The notes beneath the pieces were generated by a model. The model was not told the origin of the DNA. It did no database searches and saw only the letters and a list, made by a program, of their open reading frames with translations. From the NCBI RefSeq assembly GCF_004210375.1, contig NC_134829.1, forward strand, positions 58,086,107-58,150,106: a stretch of 64,000 bases of DNA, written 5' to 3'. The translations under genes and the position numbers were made by a program. Shown one piece after another: positions 1 to 11,982 of the stretch. The stretch is from Tachypleus tridentatus. Taxonomy: Eukaryota; Arthropoda; Merostomata; Xiphosura; Limulidae. The stretch's first letter is position 1, and each line of letters starts with the position of its first letter.

Positions 1-116
1 GACCGTCACATTATAACGCCCCCACGGCTGAAAGGGCGAGCATGTTTGGCGCGACGGGGATGCGAACCCGGGATCCTCAGAGTCGCACGCCTTAACACGC
101 TTGGCCATGCTGGGCT
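1..116 (-). mobile_element. SINE-1 copy (threonine-tRNA-like head), cut by window edge
   Basis: Reverse-oriented head half of the most abundant SINE here (called SINE-1 below). The tRNA-like box B is disturbed (cgaacccgggatcc) and the element ends at the ggccatgctgggc head boundary. The 3' half lies outside the window. Confidence 0.85.
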
Positions 117-260
117 CCTCACTTTGTTTTAAACAGTTTAAATTGAGTAAACTTCCGTTGTTAAAATAAAACGTGAGCAGAAACTTCTAATCACTGAGGT
201 TAATTTGATTTAATAAGAACGACGCCTCAGACTTTGTATGCCGTGGTGGGACAGTTTTTG

Positions 261-373
261 GATTCATAACGCTAAAATTAAGGTTAGATTTTTCTCGTGG
301 ACACAGCATATAGTCCCAAGTGGACACAGCAGATAGTCCGAAGTGGCTTTGTTATAAGAAAACGCACACACAC
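261..373 (+). mobile_element. SINE-3 copy with internal duplication
   Basis: A third SINE-like family (SINE-3) with the 3' signature cagcagatagtcc...gtggctttg followed by ataagaaaac and a CA-rich end. The stretch starting gtggacacagca occurs twice 24 bases apart, a local tandem duplication. The head is degraded. Confidence 0.6.
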
Positions 374-419
374 TAGGTTTCGTTTTCTCTTTGGAATTAC
401 ATAACTTCTTCACCATCGA

Positions 420-641
420 TGTGGTCCGTATTCTGAGGGCCACGAGTTCGAGTCCCTGTCACCTCGCCTTAACATAATGTGGCAGTCAATCCCACTATTC
501 GTTGGTGAAAGAGTAGCCCAAGAGTTGGCGATGGGTAGTGATTACTAACTGCCTTCTCTCTAGTCTTACACTGCAAAATTAGGGACAGCTAGCACAGATA
601 ATCCTCGTGTACGTTTGAGCGAAGTTCAAAAACAAACAAAC
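420..641 (+). mobile_element. SINE-1 copy, diverged, 5' head degraded
   Basis: From the anticodon-arm region (ttctgaggg) through box B-like gttcgagtccc, the conserved body (gtagcccaagagttggcg) and the tail ending aaaacaaacaaac. Part of the body between head and gtcaatccc is deleted. Confidence 0.8.
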
Positions 642-1868
642 GATCGTCGACTCAGTTCTGATAACGCTGATTAGTGCTGGAATGAGGTTTTTATTGTTAC
701 AAATTTCTGTGTAAGGCATCAAGTTTCTCTGAGACCACACACGTTTTTACGATAGGTCCATTGACACTCCACTGTAAGAGGTCATCGGCTTCCAAAACCT
801 TTGGGTCACTAGTAGAGTATTTAAACAGATATGTAGTGGAATGGAGTTAGTAGGATTCCGGTTTCTTGAGCTATGTTGGTTTTGCTTGTAAGCAGATGTT
901 TATCTCCAAGTGTAGATAGAAATTTACGAGTCTTTGAAAACTTTAAATATCTAGTTATTATTTTGATAACGTTGCCACAAGTTTGGCGTAGCTAAATCGC
1001 GGAGTCTTTATGGGTCAGAGTCTTCAACGACTACAGCTTTCACTTTGCGGATGAGGTCGTTGCTAATGAATGACTAACTGTGTGAAATTGTGAATCCAGT
1101 TGCTGCCCATCGCTCAGTTAAACAACTTATCTAATTCCATAGAGAACGCCCTCAGTGCTTGGTATTAAGCCTGAATGTTCATAACGCTGAAAAATGTATT
1201 TCGATACTCTTGATTGTTTTGTGTTCGTTGGTTTTATGTAACAATCTTACTGTTCAGTATTCTTCACCTGGAAAGTTATAACCTTTTAACTGAGCCTTAA
1301 ATGTAACCACAGCAACAATGTTTCATTGAATGGTCAGGAATTCGCCGTGAAAAACATCTGTCCGGAAATTTAAATATTTTATACCAGAACTGATATGAAA
1401 ACGTGCAGAGATTCATTATATTAGTATCAGTGGGATATGATGTAGAACTGTATTAAATACTTCACGTACATATTTATGAGAGCCATATTTGTGTATTTAA
1501 TCGTGACGTGTGTGTGTTTGTTTGTTTAACACAAAGTTACAAAATGAGCTATCTGTCTACCACAGGGAATCAATACTTAAGTTCTTCCGTTATAGTTCTT
1601 TAAAGTTAAAGCTGACCTCTTAGGAAACATTTGAACATAACGTTTCTAATATTAAAATATTAACTGTGAGTATAAAAACGTAAAATTTATGTACATTATC
1701 AAATATCTTGTGACATTCCGGATCTAACCTGTGATGTATTTTACAGACAAGTCAAGGTGTCGTTTTAGTTTCAAGGAAAACTACTCGAAAAGTTAGTGTT
1801 TTATAAATGAGGATTTCTAATGTATATGAAACGAGAGTGTGTTTTTTTAAAAGATTTTAACAAACCAG
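642..1868. other. Gene-free stretch, one SINE-2 fragment
   Basis: No convincing ORF or RNA gene. A reverse-oriented SINE-2 tail fragment is visible at about 1512-1590 (gtttgtttaacacaaagttac ... agctatctgtc). The rest is unremarkable AT-rich DNA. Confidence 0.6.
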
Positions 1869-3093
1869 AAAACAACTTGGTTTGTACAGGACGACAGCTG
1901 TAACTGTCTCGCTAAATAAAACAACTTGGTTTGTACAGGACGACAGCTGTAACTGTCTCGCTAAATAAAACAACTTGGTTTGTACAGGACGACAGCTGTA
2001 GCTGTCTCGCTAAATAAAACAACTTGATTTGTACAGGACGACAGCTGTAACTGTCTCGCTAAATAAAACAACTTTGTTTGTACAGGACGACAGCTGTAAC
2101 TGTCTCGCTAAATAAAACAACTTGGTTTGTACAGGACGACAGCTGTAACTGTCTCGCTAAATAAAACAACTTGGTTTGTACAGGACGACAGCTGTAACTG
2201 TCTCGCTAAATAAAACAACTTGATTTGTACAGGACGACAGCTGTAACTGTCTCACTAAATAAAACAACTTGGTTTGTACAGGACGACAACTGTAACTGTC
2301 TCGCTAAATAAAACAACTTGGTTTGTACAGGACGACAGCTGTAACTGTCTCGCTAAATAAAACAACTTGGTTTGTACAGGACGACAGCTGTAACTGTCTC
2401 GCTAAATAAAACAACTTGGTTTGTACAGGACGACAGCTGTAACTGTCTCACTAAATAAAACAACTTGATTTGTACAGGACGACAGCTGTAACTGTCTCAT
2501 TAAATAAAACAACTTGGTTTGTACAGGACTACAGCTATAACTGTCTCGCTAAATAAAACAACTTGATTTGTACAGGACGACAGCTGTAACTGTCTCACTA
2601 AATAAAACAACTTGGTTTGTACAGGACGACAGCTGTAACTGTCTCGCTAAATAAAACAACTTGATTTGTACAGGACTACAGCTGTAACTGTCTCGCTAAA
2701 TAAAACAACTTTATTTGTACAGGACTACAGCTGTAACTGTCTCTCTAAATAAAACAACTTGATTTGTACAGGACGACAGCTGTAACTGTCTCACTAAATA
2801 AAACAACTTGATTTGTACAGGACGACAGCTGTAACTGTCTCATTAAATAAAACAACTTGGTTTGTACAGGACTACAGCTATAACTGTCTCGCTAAATAAA
2901 ACAACTTGATTTGTACAGGACGACAGCTGTAACTGTCTCACTAAATAAAACAACTTGGTTTGTACAGGACGACAGCTGTAACTGTCTCGCTAAATAAAAC
3001 AACTTGATTTGTACAGGACTACAGCTGTAACTGTCTCGCTAAATAAAACAACTTGATTTGTACAGGACTACAGCTGTAACTGTCTCGCTAAAT
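1869..3093. repeat. 49-bp minisatellite, 25 copies
   Basis: Head-to-tail array with an exact 49-base period and about 25 units. Each unit carries acaacttggtttgtacagg, an ACAGCTGT palindrome (E-box CAGCTG) and ctgtctcgctaaat. Variation is mostly substitution (ttggt/ttgat, gacgac/gactac), and some variants recur in blocks, which suggests multi-unit duplication. There is no coding potential. Confidence 0.97.
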
Positions 3094-3115
3094 AAAGCAT
3101 TTGACAACAAATTGC

Positions 3116-3228
3116 CCCCTTCCCTGTAGCACAGCGGTATGTCTGCGGGCGTACAACACTAGAATTCGGATTTCGATACTAGTGGTGGGCAGAGAACAGA
3201 TAGCCCTTATCAACAAACAAACAATCTA
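3116..3228 (+). mobile_element. SINE-2 copy
   Basis: Second SINE family (SINE-2): short tRNA-like head with tagcacagcggtatgtctgc (box A-like) and tttcgatactagtgg (box B-like), then ggcagagaacagatagccc and a caaacaaacaatc tail. It sits just after the 49-bp array. Confidence 0.8.
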
Positions 3229-4685
3229 AGAAAAAAGAAGTGTTATTGAAGAGTGATTTCAACTAATACACTTCGTTCTATTGACAAGGTGAAAATATTA
3301 TTTAAATATCATACACAAAGTTTTCTAACAGCTTTTATACAATTACATCAATAACACATTAAAATGGGATATCTAATAGGTTCGAATTAGTACACGTGAT
3401 TATTAATAGTTTTCTGCACAGTCGTAATTATTTAACTTTTGATGCAATATGTTGTCTCTAGTTATATCTCTTTTTTTCACTAACTCAGTGTATAGATTCC
3501 AGGTTTCGATTACTGCAGGACAAACACTTTAAAAGTATCAACCAAATACCCAAATTTTACTTGTTCACAACGAATAAACACAAAATAGTTTTAACATTCT
3601 TATTTCGAGTTATCAAAGAACTGGAAAAAAAACACAAGCAAGAAAAATCTTCTAATGTATTATCTACATCAGAAGTTGAAATACATGTCTAAATATTTTC
3701 CATCAGATATTTGGTAGCTATGTGCCATTATTTCAAAGATTCTTTTTCTTTATTTCTATTTAAATAGTTTATTATATTCATATTTTGTACGCATACTGTT
3801 TCAAACCTACATGTGTGTTTATTTGGGAAAAAAAAAAAAAAATGTTTGTCAACCTCGAGTTCTACAGTTGCCTCAAGCATAACTTTGACAACCACATAAA
3901 TGTCACATATGACTTGAAGGTTTGGAATACAACCGACGACATCTCGACAACTGTAAACCGTGACGCTGATACTGTTGCACATGTTTCAACTTAGATATTG
4001 ACGTTGGGAATGTGGGGACACCGCCAATTGATATAGACGTTGCTAAAATATATCTCAGAGGGATAAAAACAGCGTCACACTTTAATATGTGCCATTGATC
4101 TGATAACAAGATCAATTATTTAGATTATTAATAAATATGAAAAAAGTAGCACATAGTGATTGGATGACTGGCAGTGTATCTAGTGACGTACTTTAAAATG
4201 TAGCCAATCTTATTTCTTTGGTGAAATACACACGTGTTTATACTGACTCAGTGTTGGACAGGAGAATTCGTTCGTTTAGTAACCATACTTGTTTCTTGTC
4301 GCAGACCGGTTCTTGTCGATGTCTTTGGAATTGCAGTGCACTTTATTGTAACGTGTTCCTCCTCTGTCATGTTATACAGACGATGCCTGAAGCATGAGAC
4401 GTGGTTAACAAGGAAGTACTGGTGAGTACAATCAGGTACAGTTGTCGAAATCAAGCTTCCGTGGTTAAATACACGATAAGAAACATACGGACTTATGTTG
4501 CACTAACACCAATAATATCGCCCTGATCTGTTGATAGTATTTCATGATTATCATTTGTCCAGAATTGCACAAAAACCATTAAACAAGACCATTGCACTGA
4601 AACATCGAGACAGTCACACTACAAAAACATGTTTGTATAACGTGTGATTGTTTTAAGATGGATATCGAAGGATATAAACCCCCCA
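3229..4685. other. Gene-free stretch
   Basis: AT-rich DNA with short open frames on both strands around 3730-4450, but no recognisable domain, no codon bias I can argue for, and a long A run inside one frame (about 3830). Nothing else supported. Confidence 0.5.
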
Positions 4686-4689
4686 TTCC

Positions 4690-4775
4690 GTACCCCAGTA
4701 AGTTAGTGGTAGGTTAACGCACTTACAACGCTAAAATATTATGTTCGGTTCCCAGTAAACAGAACGCAAAGGAGG
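4690..4775 (+). mobile_element. SINE-3-like head fragment
   Basis: Contains ttagtggtaggttaacgcacttacaacgct-type head and gttcggttccc (box B-like). The tail is lost. A weak, diverged copy. Confidence 0.4.
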
Positions 4776-4858
4776 TCGTTGTTTAGAGATATTTTCTTAA
4801 GTTTAAAACTAACCACCTTGTGTTTGAAGGAGGAACTCAAATTGAAATGTAGATGAGA

Positions 4859-4930
4859 GTGTGTGTTTTAATTATAGCAAAGCCACATTGAGCTATCTGC
4901 TGAGCCCACCGAGGGGAAGCGAACCCCATA
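4859..4930 (-). mobile_element. SINE-3 fragment
   Basis: Reverse-oriented 3' part: gtgtgttttaattatagcaaagccac, then agctatctgctgagcccaccgagggg. It keeps AGCA-type hairpin arms. Confidence 0.55.
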
Positions 4931-5021
4931 GATGAGAATATGTTCTGTTTACATTTGAAAGCAGGTGTCTCTTTTATTTTTGAAAACAGCCGAGAAACAA
5001 ACCGATTTGTAAGAAGTTGTT

Positions 5022-5134
5022 GTTTTGAATTAAGCATAAAATGAACTATATGTGCTCTGCCCACCACGGGTATCGAAACCCGGTTTTTAGCGCTTAAGTT
5101 TGCAGACATACTGCTGAGTCACTGAGGGGGGGGG
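5022..5134 (-). mobile_element. SINE-2 copy
   Basis: Complete-looking reverse copy from the tail (gaattaagcataaaatgaac) through ccaccacgggtatcgaaacc (box B) to tgctgagtcactgagggggg (head end). Confidence 0.8.
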
Positions 5135-5589
5135 CAATTTGTAAGGAGATAGACGTATAGGTTATAAATTTCAACAACATAAAATACATTTAATTGTTAA
5201 GTCAAAATTTCAATATTTCTGTCTTGGAAGGTGAATATATATATCCATACTTGTTGTAGTGTATTTCAATCATATAAAGGCACACAAGAAAAGTTTTACT
5301 TGTACAAGATAGAATAATAATTAGATACCTATAGAAACTGTCTAGTACATGCAATAATAATGATCGCTGACGCTGTAAAATAAATACAGAGTAGAGCGTT
5401 TTTACTTGGCTGTTTTGAGTAACTATGTTTATTACTTTCATTCGCATTTTAAACGTATATAATGTCTGTCTGTTTGTTTTTGTTCTATTTCCAACTAATG
5501 AAGTGAAAGTAAAAAAATAATTGTTTAGTCCTCTCAAAATTAACCTATTACGAGGTGGAAATACAAACGGACCGCTTCTCTTTTGTCCT

Positions 5590-5868
5590 GGCTCGGTATG
5601 GCCAGGTGGTTAAGGTACTCAACTCGTAATCTGAGGGTCGCGGGTTCGAATCCCCCGTCACACAAAACATTCTTGCCCTTTCAGCCTTGGGGGCGTTATA
5701 ATGTGACGGTCAATCCTACTATTCGTCGGTAAAAGAGTAGCCCAAGCGTTGACGGTGGGTGATGATGACTAACTACCTTCTCTCTAGTTTTACACTGCAA
5801 AATTAGAGACGGTTAGCGCAAATAGCCCTCGTATAGCTTTGCGCGAAATTCAAACCAAAAACCAAACG
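5590..5868 (+). mobile_element. SINE-1, near full length
   Basis: Starts ggctcggtatggccaggtgg (box A TGGCCAGGTGG), has box B ggttcgaatcccc, the full body and a tail ending gaaattcaaaccaaaaacc. This is one of the better copies for building a consensus. Confidence 0.92.
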
Positions 5869-5950
5869 ACCCAGAGAAGATAATTATTTTCACAAAACTG
5901 CATTAAAATAAACGTCTTTTTTTCTTCATTCCAGATCTCCCGCAAGTATT

Positions 5951-6074
5951 CGTTTTATATATTTAATAGTTTTCTGGTTGTTTTCTGAACCTGAGTTTCA
6001 TGAGATGATGAATGGTTTTTTTTATATATTTAATAGTTTTCTGTTTGTTTTCTGAACCTGAGTTTCATGAGATG
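5951..6074. repeat. 67-bp tandem duplication
   Basis: Two units containing tatatatttaatagttttctg ... ctgagtttcatgagatg, offset by 67 bases. A young, simple local duplication. Confidence 0.9.
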
Positions 6075-6157
6075 TGTTTTTCCAGGTGTTGAATTACGAT
6101 TTAAATTTGATTTCCAATAGAAATATATAGCTAAGAGATTTAACAAATACAAACGCT

Positions 6158-6276
6158 TTAATTTGTTTTCAAAGCTACACAATGGACTATCGAGCTCTGC
6201 CCACCACGGGTATCGGAACCCGCTTTCTAGCAATATAAGTCCGCAGACATGCCGCTGTGCCACAGGGGGGGGGACA
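6158..6276 (-). mobile_element. SINE-2 copy
   Basis: Reverse copy: tttcaaagctacacaatgg, ccaccacgggtatcggaacc (box B), then ccgcagacatgccgctgtgcc (box A region) and a G run at the head end. Confidence 0.8.
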
Positions 6277-7297
6277 GGAGGGACTCTTTAGCGTCAAATT
6301 TATTAAAAAAACTACGTGAGTAATAACGTGTTATCTGTCATCCTTTTATTAATATAAAATAACCTCTTAAAAAACTTAATCAAACTTGTATAACTCTTCA
6401 TTTCAATACTTCACATGGTATGTTAAAGCGGGCTATACTTTACAATAGGTAAACTCTTTGGTAGATAGCTTAACAACAACCAAACCAACTCATTTGTTCT
6501 TTGCTGTAAACAATGTTTTTGATGGTGTTCCAATAACATTCCACTAGGTTGTACAGCTACAATGCATAATTGGCTTCAATATAAGATTCCCTCAACTATA
6601 TCACGTGATTATATTGGATGTTTTAACCAAATAAACATTTGTATAAAACTTTCAAATATTATAAGACATTCCTTCTGTTAAGTCTCTTATCAAGTGGCTA
6701 TTGTAAAGCTGGTATTTTGGGTGCAAACGCGTGTTGTTTTTATAAAATGTAGACTATGTAATAAATAAGTCATATTCAGCAGTGTATGACTTCGTATTAA
6801 ATTTTCTCGTGATATTTCGATTAGGAAACTACGTTTAAATGATTCAAGAATAGATCCTTAAGAAATCGACAGAAAAATAATGAAATCACATAACCAGAAA
6901 ATGTAAGATAAATTGTTTACTGATATTCGAGTAAAAAATGGAATAAGTTGGTTTAAGGTGACACGGTTGTTTCGCATAGCTGTGATGGGTTTCGTATCGC
7001 GTCATTTTAGATTCTAGCAGAGTGCGTCAATTCAAGCTACTCTGTCATGTACTCTAACATTTTTTTTCTCTGAACTGGCTGTCTTTATCTGTTATTTTCC
7101 ACCACTTTATGTTGATAACTTTGAATTCTCTTGACGTTTTGAGTTTCTCTAATCTTTATGAACTCTCCTATAATATCATCATAAACTCTAATCTGTCTCT
7201 CTGTTTCAGTCTTGTTTGAATATGAGCAACTTAAAAAAGACGTATTAACAATATATATATATATACATGAAACAACCTGGAACAGGCAAATGAAGAG
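6277..7297. other. Gene-free stretch
   Basis: AT-rich with a short TA microsatellite near 7250. No gene, repeat array or element recognised. Confidence 0.5.
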
Positions 7298-7309
7298 CAG
7301 TTAAAAAGA

Positions 7310-7580
7310 TTGTTTGTTTGTTTTTGAATTTCGCGCAAAGCTACTCGAGGGCTATCTGCGCTAGCCGTCCCTAATTTAGCAGTGTAAGACTAGAGGGAAA
7401 GCAGCTAGTCATCTTAACCAACTCTTGGGCTACTCTTTTACCAACGAATAGTGGAATTGACCGTCACATTATAACGCCCCCACGGCTTAAAGGGCGAGCA
7501 TGTTTGGCGCGAAGGGGATGCAAACCCGCGACCCTCAGATTACGAGTCGTACGCCTTAACACGCTTGGCCATGCCGGGCC
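7310..7580 (-). mobile_element. SINE-1, full length, with target-site duplication
   Basis: Reverse copy from the tail (gtttgtttttgaatttcgcgc) to the head end (ggccatgccgggcc). It is flanked by cagttaaaaaga (7298-7309) and cagttacaaaga (7581-7592), a 12-base direct repeat with one mismatch, as expected of LINE-mediated insertion. Confidence 0.93.
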
Positions 7581-7881
7581 CAGTTACAAAGAAAGATAAG
7601 CAGACAAGAAACAAGCCGCCATGCTAAGAAATAGTTATTGGTTAAGAGACATGCACAGATTATAAATTGAGATCGTGGAAAATTAAAATCAGGTTGTCGA
7701 CAACAGTCTCAGCTGATAAAATGATAATAATAAAAAACATTTTGCGAAACGATTTGTTTTAGATAAAAGAAATGTGAAATATTTAGAATGTGATGTTTCT
7801 TTACACCAGTATAGTTTCAAACACTAAAATGGTTTAGTCATTGAAGGTCAATAAGAAACAGTTATAGTGAAGAAATAATAA

Positions 7882-8305
7882 TCCGTGATAACGAGAAAAC
7901 CCACTTCTAGAAAAAATTATATATGTAAAAACGGCTGGTATGGATACAGAAAGCACTATATAGAGGAGCGAACAACGTTTCGACCTTCTTCGGTCATCGT
8001 CAGGTTCACAAAGAAAGAAAGAGGTAACTGACCGATAGCTGACCCCATGTTTGAAGGCGGTTGTGTAATTGAGTGTAGGAATATAGAGGGCGTGCTTAGA
8101 TGTTGGATATATTTATTAATATAGGTATAAGTGTGTTCCTATGTATTGGTTTATTTTGGGCTTGAGTCGTATAAGTAAGGCTTCTTTAATTTTGCGTTTA
8201 TTTACCTTTGTTTCTTGATTGATTATTTGTGTGTTTTCTATGTTTATGTTGTGTTTATTTGATTTGCAGTGTTCGTTATAGTGAAGCTCAGTTTCACTCT
8301 TTTCT
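7882..8305 (-). pseudogene. Penelope-like element, 3' end fragment
   Basis: On the minus strand, 8116-8305 encodes the C-terminus of a PLE polyprotein (HCKSNKHN near its start, ALLIRLKPKINQY near its end). It matches, with substitutions, the end of the longer copy at 17391-18008. Downstream on the minus strand follow the PLE 3' sequence, a hammerhead-like motif, and an end with the ccagccgtttttacatat and gtgggttttctcg signatures. It lacks the reverse transcriptase and most of the GIY-YIG domain. Homology breaks exactly where the 55-bp array starts. Confidence 0.85.
7968..8009 (-). ncRNA. Hammerhead-ribozyme-like motif in PLE end
   Basis: Same sequence over all 42 bases as the motif at 18124-18165 (details there): stem I GUGAAC/GUUCGC, core CUGACGA, stem II GACC/GGUC, then GAAAC. 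It is carried by an otherwise 5'-truncated PLE remnant. Confidence 0.6.
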
Positions 8306-8745
8306 ACAGCCATTTAGTGTAGGTTTATTAGTGTATTTCATTCATTTATTAACACATTCAACAGCCATTTAGTGTATGTTTATTAGTGTATTTCATTCAT
8401 TTATTAACACATTCAACAGCCATTTAGTGTATATTTATTTGTGTATTTCATTCATTTATTAACACATTCAACAGCCATTTAGTGTATGTTTATTTGTGTA
8501 TTTCATTCATTTATTAACACATTCAACAGCCATTTAGCGTATGTTTATTTGTGTATTTCATTCATTTATTAACACATTCAACAGCCATTTAGTGTATGTT
8601 TATTTGTGTATTTCATTCATTTATTAACACATTCAACAGCCATTTAGTGTATGTTTATTTGTGTATTTCTTTCATTTATTAACATATTCAACAACCATAG
8701 ACTGTATGTTTATTAGCCTACTTCATTCATTTACTAACACATTTA
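8306..8745. repeat. 55-bp minisatellite, 8 copies
   Basis: Exact 55-base period (unit starts 8306, 8361, 8416 and so on). The unit begins acagccatttagtgtatg and ends ttattaacacattca. Seven units are close to identical and the eighth (from 8691) is decayed. The array abuts the truncated end of the PLE fragment. Confidence 0.96.
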
Positions 8746-10179
8746 TCGACCCAGGAATGTATGTTTAAGCTTACGTTTTTCATCCTTATGACGTTACTAG
8801 TCTGTCTATATTTCTTATGTTTTTATGGCATTATCTTTATTTCTTTGTATTACTAGTTATCTGAACTGTTTGTTAGACTCATTGTTTCGAGAGTATATCT
8901 CCAGCTCTTTTTTTTATGACTTTAAGTAATTTATTTTGATCAGCGATATGTTATTTTGTCTCAAACTTTTGCCCCCCCCCTGTTGTTTTCCAATTCCTTA
9001 GTTTATACTGTCTGGTGGTTAAGACACTCATCTCGGATTGAAACATGTTTTAATTACGGGGACATTTTCTCGGTTTGGGATTGACAACTTTGTAAACTGT
9101 GATTGGATTTGTTCCAAATAACATGGGAACATTAAGGTTGTGACTCCTCGTCTCAGTAAACAAAAAAAAAAAAAAAAATCAGATTGTCGATAATTTTGGA
9201 TCGTGTGGAGGAATTTATTGAATTTTGGAGGTGAACGTTGACGTTGTGCGATATAAATACATAAAATCTTGAATAGGAACGGCTGAGCGAGGGAATGCTA
9301 TTTCTCTTGTTTTATATTTTATTAAGTTATTTCAACTCATTGCTGTAACATTATTGGTTGTAAAAATAATTTCTTTATTCGATTGCGTTTTTTTGTTTCA
9401 TCAGAATTGTTCTCTGCAGTTTTATTTGAGTTCTCTTTGTCATTCTGTTAATGACAGTTGCTCGTTGACTTACCTTGTCGTCGAGCTGCTTGACTTAGTC
9501 CGTCTACCTGCACACCCGTACTTTTATTAAATTGGGTGTGTATTCTACGTCATCGTAAGCGTTTTATCCCATTTCCCAAGTAACATTAGTTAATAGTAGG
9601 TCTGTATCTGACTCACCGGTTGAAACGAGCGAGTTCATTTTTCGTGTAGTGACAGCGACAGCCATTAATTCTAATCCGAAACAAACTAACAACAACATAT
9701 CTAACAATCTACAGGCCCACGCACTCTTTTTACTTCCTGAAGTTTTAGCTCAAAGAGAATAGAAGCATTATAAGCGTAGGAAAGAAAAGAAAAACAAAGG
9801 TTTTCTGTTGTAGAATGTGGAAGACTAACACATTAAACAAACACCATTTCGTTTGTACGTAAATTGTCCTACGTAGTTCATGAAAAACCGTTTAATTATA
9901 ATCATTACTTACACGTTCCTGAAACATGTGGAACAAAGAGTATAGGCACTCAGTGCTTTGTTTGTTTATTTACTAATGTAGTTTTAAGAAACTTCATGAA
10001 GTTTTAGCAGACTATATTTGTCACGAAGCGTCCATCAAATGGTGGTACCATCTGGTATAAAGGTTGTTGTTAGAAATCACTTCGTATCTGCGAAACAGCA
10101 CGAAGAGAACTCGCATCTTCCAGTTCATAGTGGCAAAATTCTCGCGACTATTTTGCGAACTGAACAGATTAAATATGAA
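8746..10179. other. Gene-free stretch
   Basis: Contains a C run near 8972 and an A run near 9161. At 9000-9045 is a possible decayed SINE-1 head (ctgtctggtggttaagacac). An open frame beginning at 10018 without ATG runs into the decayed repeat that follows and is not convincing. Confidence 0.45.
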
Positions 10180-10540
10180 TTGCCTGTTTACTCTAAGCCA
10201 TTTGTTAGGCTTAGAGAACTTGTGATCAATTCTGTGAATTTAAACTTTAAATATTTGATTGCTTGCTTCAAATCACATCTTAGGCTTAGAAAATTTACAC
10301 ACAAATCCCCCTCGCTGACACTTTTACGGGTTAATTGTTTACTCCAAATTGCCAACTGGGTTTTAAAAATGAACATCCAAATCAGTGCTCTTAAGCTTTT
10401 ACTATTTGACTGCTTGCTCTCAATCACCTTTTGAGGTTAGAAACTTTACAACCGGAACCCCGCACTGAAACTTCTACAATGTGGTTGTTTACTTCACGTC
10501 AGTTTTTGGCTTTAGAAGTTGAAGGCAGTACTAAAATGAA
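10180..10540. repeat. Decayed tandem repeat, about 75-80 bp, 4-5 units
   Basis: Recurring phrases ttgattgcttgcttcaaatcac, taattgtttactccaaattg, ttgactgcttgctctcaatcac and ggttgtttacttcacgtcag occur at roughly even spacing, each followed by a ggcttagaa/ggttagaa-type segment. Divergence is high, so this is an old array. It accounts for the apparent 138-codon open frame here. Confidence 0.6.
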
Positions 10541-10686
10541 ACTGGTATGTCTGTAAATTTTATTATTTTCTTTCTTTTCTAATTTAGAAAGGCGTAGACA
10601 GTATTGTTTTTCTCTAAACGTTTGTTTTCTCAAGAAACTTTGTAGATAAACTTAATAGCTCGTGACAGTTTTTGGCAAGTTTGTAG

Positions 10687-10753
10687 GCTTGCAACAATGA
10701 AATTTGGGTTTCGATACCCACGAGGGGCGCTACATAGATAGCCCAAATAAAAA
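10687..10753 (+). mobile_element. SINE-2 fragment
   Basis: Has ggcttgcaacaatgaaattt, gggtttcgatacccacgagg (box B) and acatagatagcccaaat. The 3' tail is short. Confidence 0.6.
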
Positions 10754-11051
10754 TGTTTCAATCTCGTGTCTGAAATATTGTAATTATATATCTTTACATA
10801 TATTTAGACAGAATTTAAATTAGTGCGAAAACATTCATGAAAGTGGTTGTTATTTCTTCTAAAATGGGTTGAAGTTGTTTTTTTTATATAAAAACGCTTT
10901 GATAAACTTAATTTCGATTGTTTAAACTTGCCCGGGCAAAACTGGACAGATATTTCTGTGTTAAACGTTCAATATGTACTTAACGAGAGCTTATAATTTT
11001 CAAAATGTCCTTGTGCATGCCTTGTGTAAAAATCTTACTTTTACAGTTCAG

Positions 11052-11176
11052 CCCCACACCCTCAGTGGCACAGCGATATGTCTGTGGGCTCACTCCGCTA
11101 AAAATCGGGTTTTGATACCCGTGGGGGGCAGAGCACAGATAGCCCATTATGTAACTTTGTGCTTAATACGAAACAA
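11052..11176 (+). mobile_element. SINE-2, near full length
   Basis: Head ccctcagtggcacagcgata, box B region gggttttgatacccgtgg, and hairpin region GCACA...TGTGC (11133-11162) followed by ttaatacgaaacaaa. A good reference copy for the family. Confidence 0.88.
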
Positions 11177-11508
11177 AAAAATTATATTTCCGTTAACGCA
11201 TGCGTATAGCTAACTACAAACTGCTCAAGACTTTATTTTTCCTATAAAATTTAATATATATTTTTTTTAAACAGAAAACGGTTGAAATACACTTATTATA
11301 GACATAGCACTTTCTCCTTTCCGGGATATATTTTTGTAAATGTTAATAACATACGATGAAATACTAAACGTTTGATAATATTTCACTAAAGAGTCACTTA
11401 AAATTTCGTTAAACAATCGGTATTACATATAATAATTAACTTCAATCAGAATTTGATACAAACAGTGTCTAGTCGGTCTTATAAGCTCTGGTATTAGTCG
11501 ATAGGCTT

Positions 11509-11780
11509 GGTTTGGTTTGTCCTGAATTTCGTGCAAAGCTACACAAGGGCTGTCTGCGCTAGCCGTCCCTAATTAAGTGTAAGACCAGAGGAAAGGCAGC
11601 TAGTCATCACCACCCACCGCCGACTCTTGGGCTACTTTTTTATCAACGAATAGTGGGATTGACCGTACTTTATAACGTCCACGCTGCTGAAAGGGCAAGC
11701 ATGTTTGATGGGACGGGGATGCGAATCCGCGACCCTCAAATTAGGAGTCGAGTGCCCTAACTATCTAGCCCATGCTGGGC
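11509..11780 (-). mobile_element. SINE-1, near full length
   Basis: Reverse copy with small deletions (ccctaattaagtgtaagacc). The head ends ctagcccatgctgggc. Older than the 7310 copy, judging by substitutions in both tRNA boxes. Confidence 0.88.
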
Positions 11781-11982
11781 TTAGGCGAAACACCTGAATT
11801 GCACTGTAATGGCAGGTATAATGTTTCGAATATATTATTAAACATAATTCTTTGCTTTCACCACATGTGGTTTTCTTTCATTGACCTGCTACAGAAATAA
11901 GACTTCCTGGTTTACCAGCTCTATTGAATTACTACAAATTTGATCCAAATTATAATTTATAAATGGTATTAAAAATGAATGA

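Noticed and set aside
1869-3093. CRISPR-like direct repeats.
   Set aside because: Units are contiguous 49-bp tandem repeats with no unique spacers, in a eukaryotic setting.
5590-5662. Possible functional tRNA gene in the SINE-1 head.
   Set aside because: Box A and box B are present, but the acceptor stem does not close, the anticodon stem has mismatches and the same sequence recurs in many dispersed copies attached to a SINE body.
10018-10434. 138-codon plus-strand frame.
   Set aside because: It starts without ATG and overlaps a decayed tandem repeat. No domain recognised.
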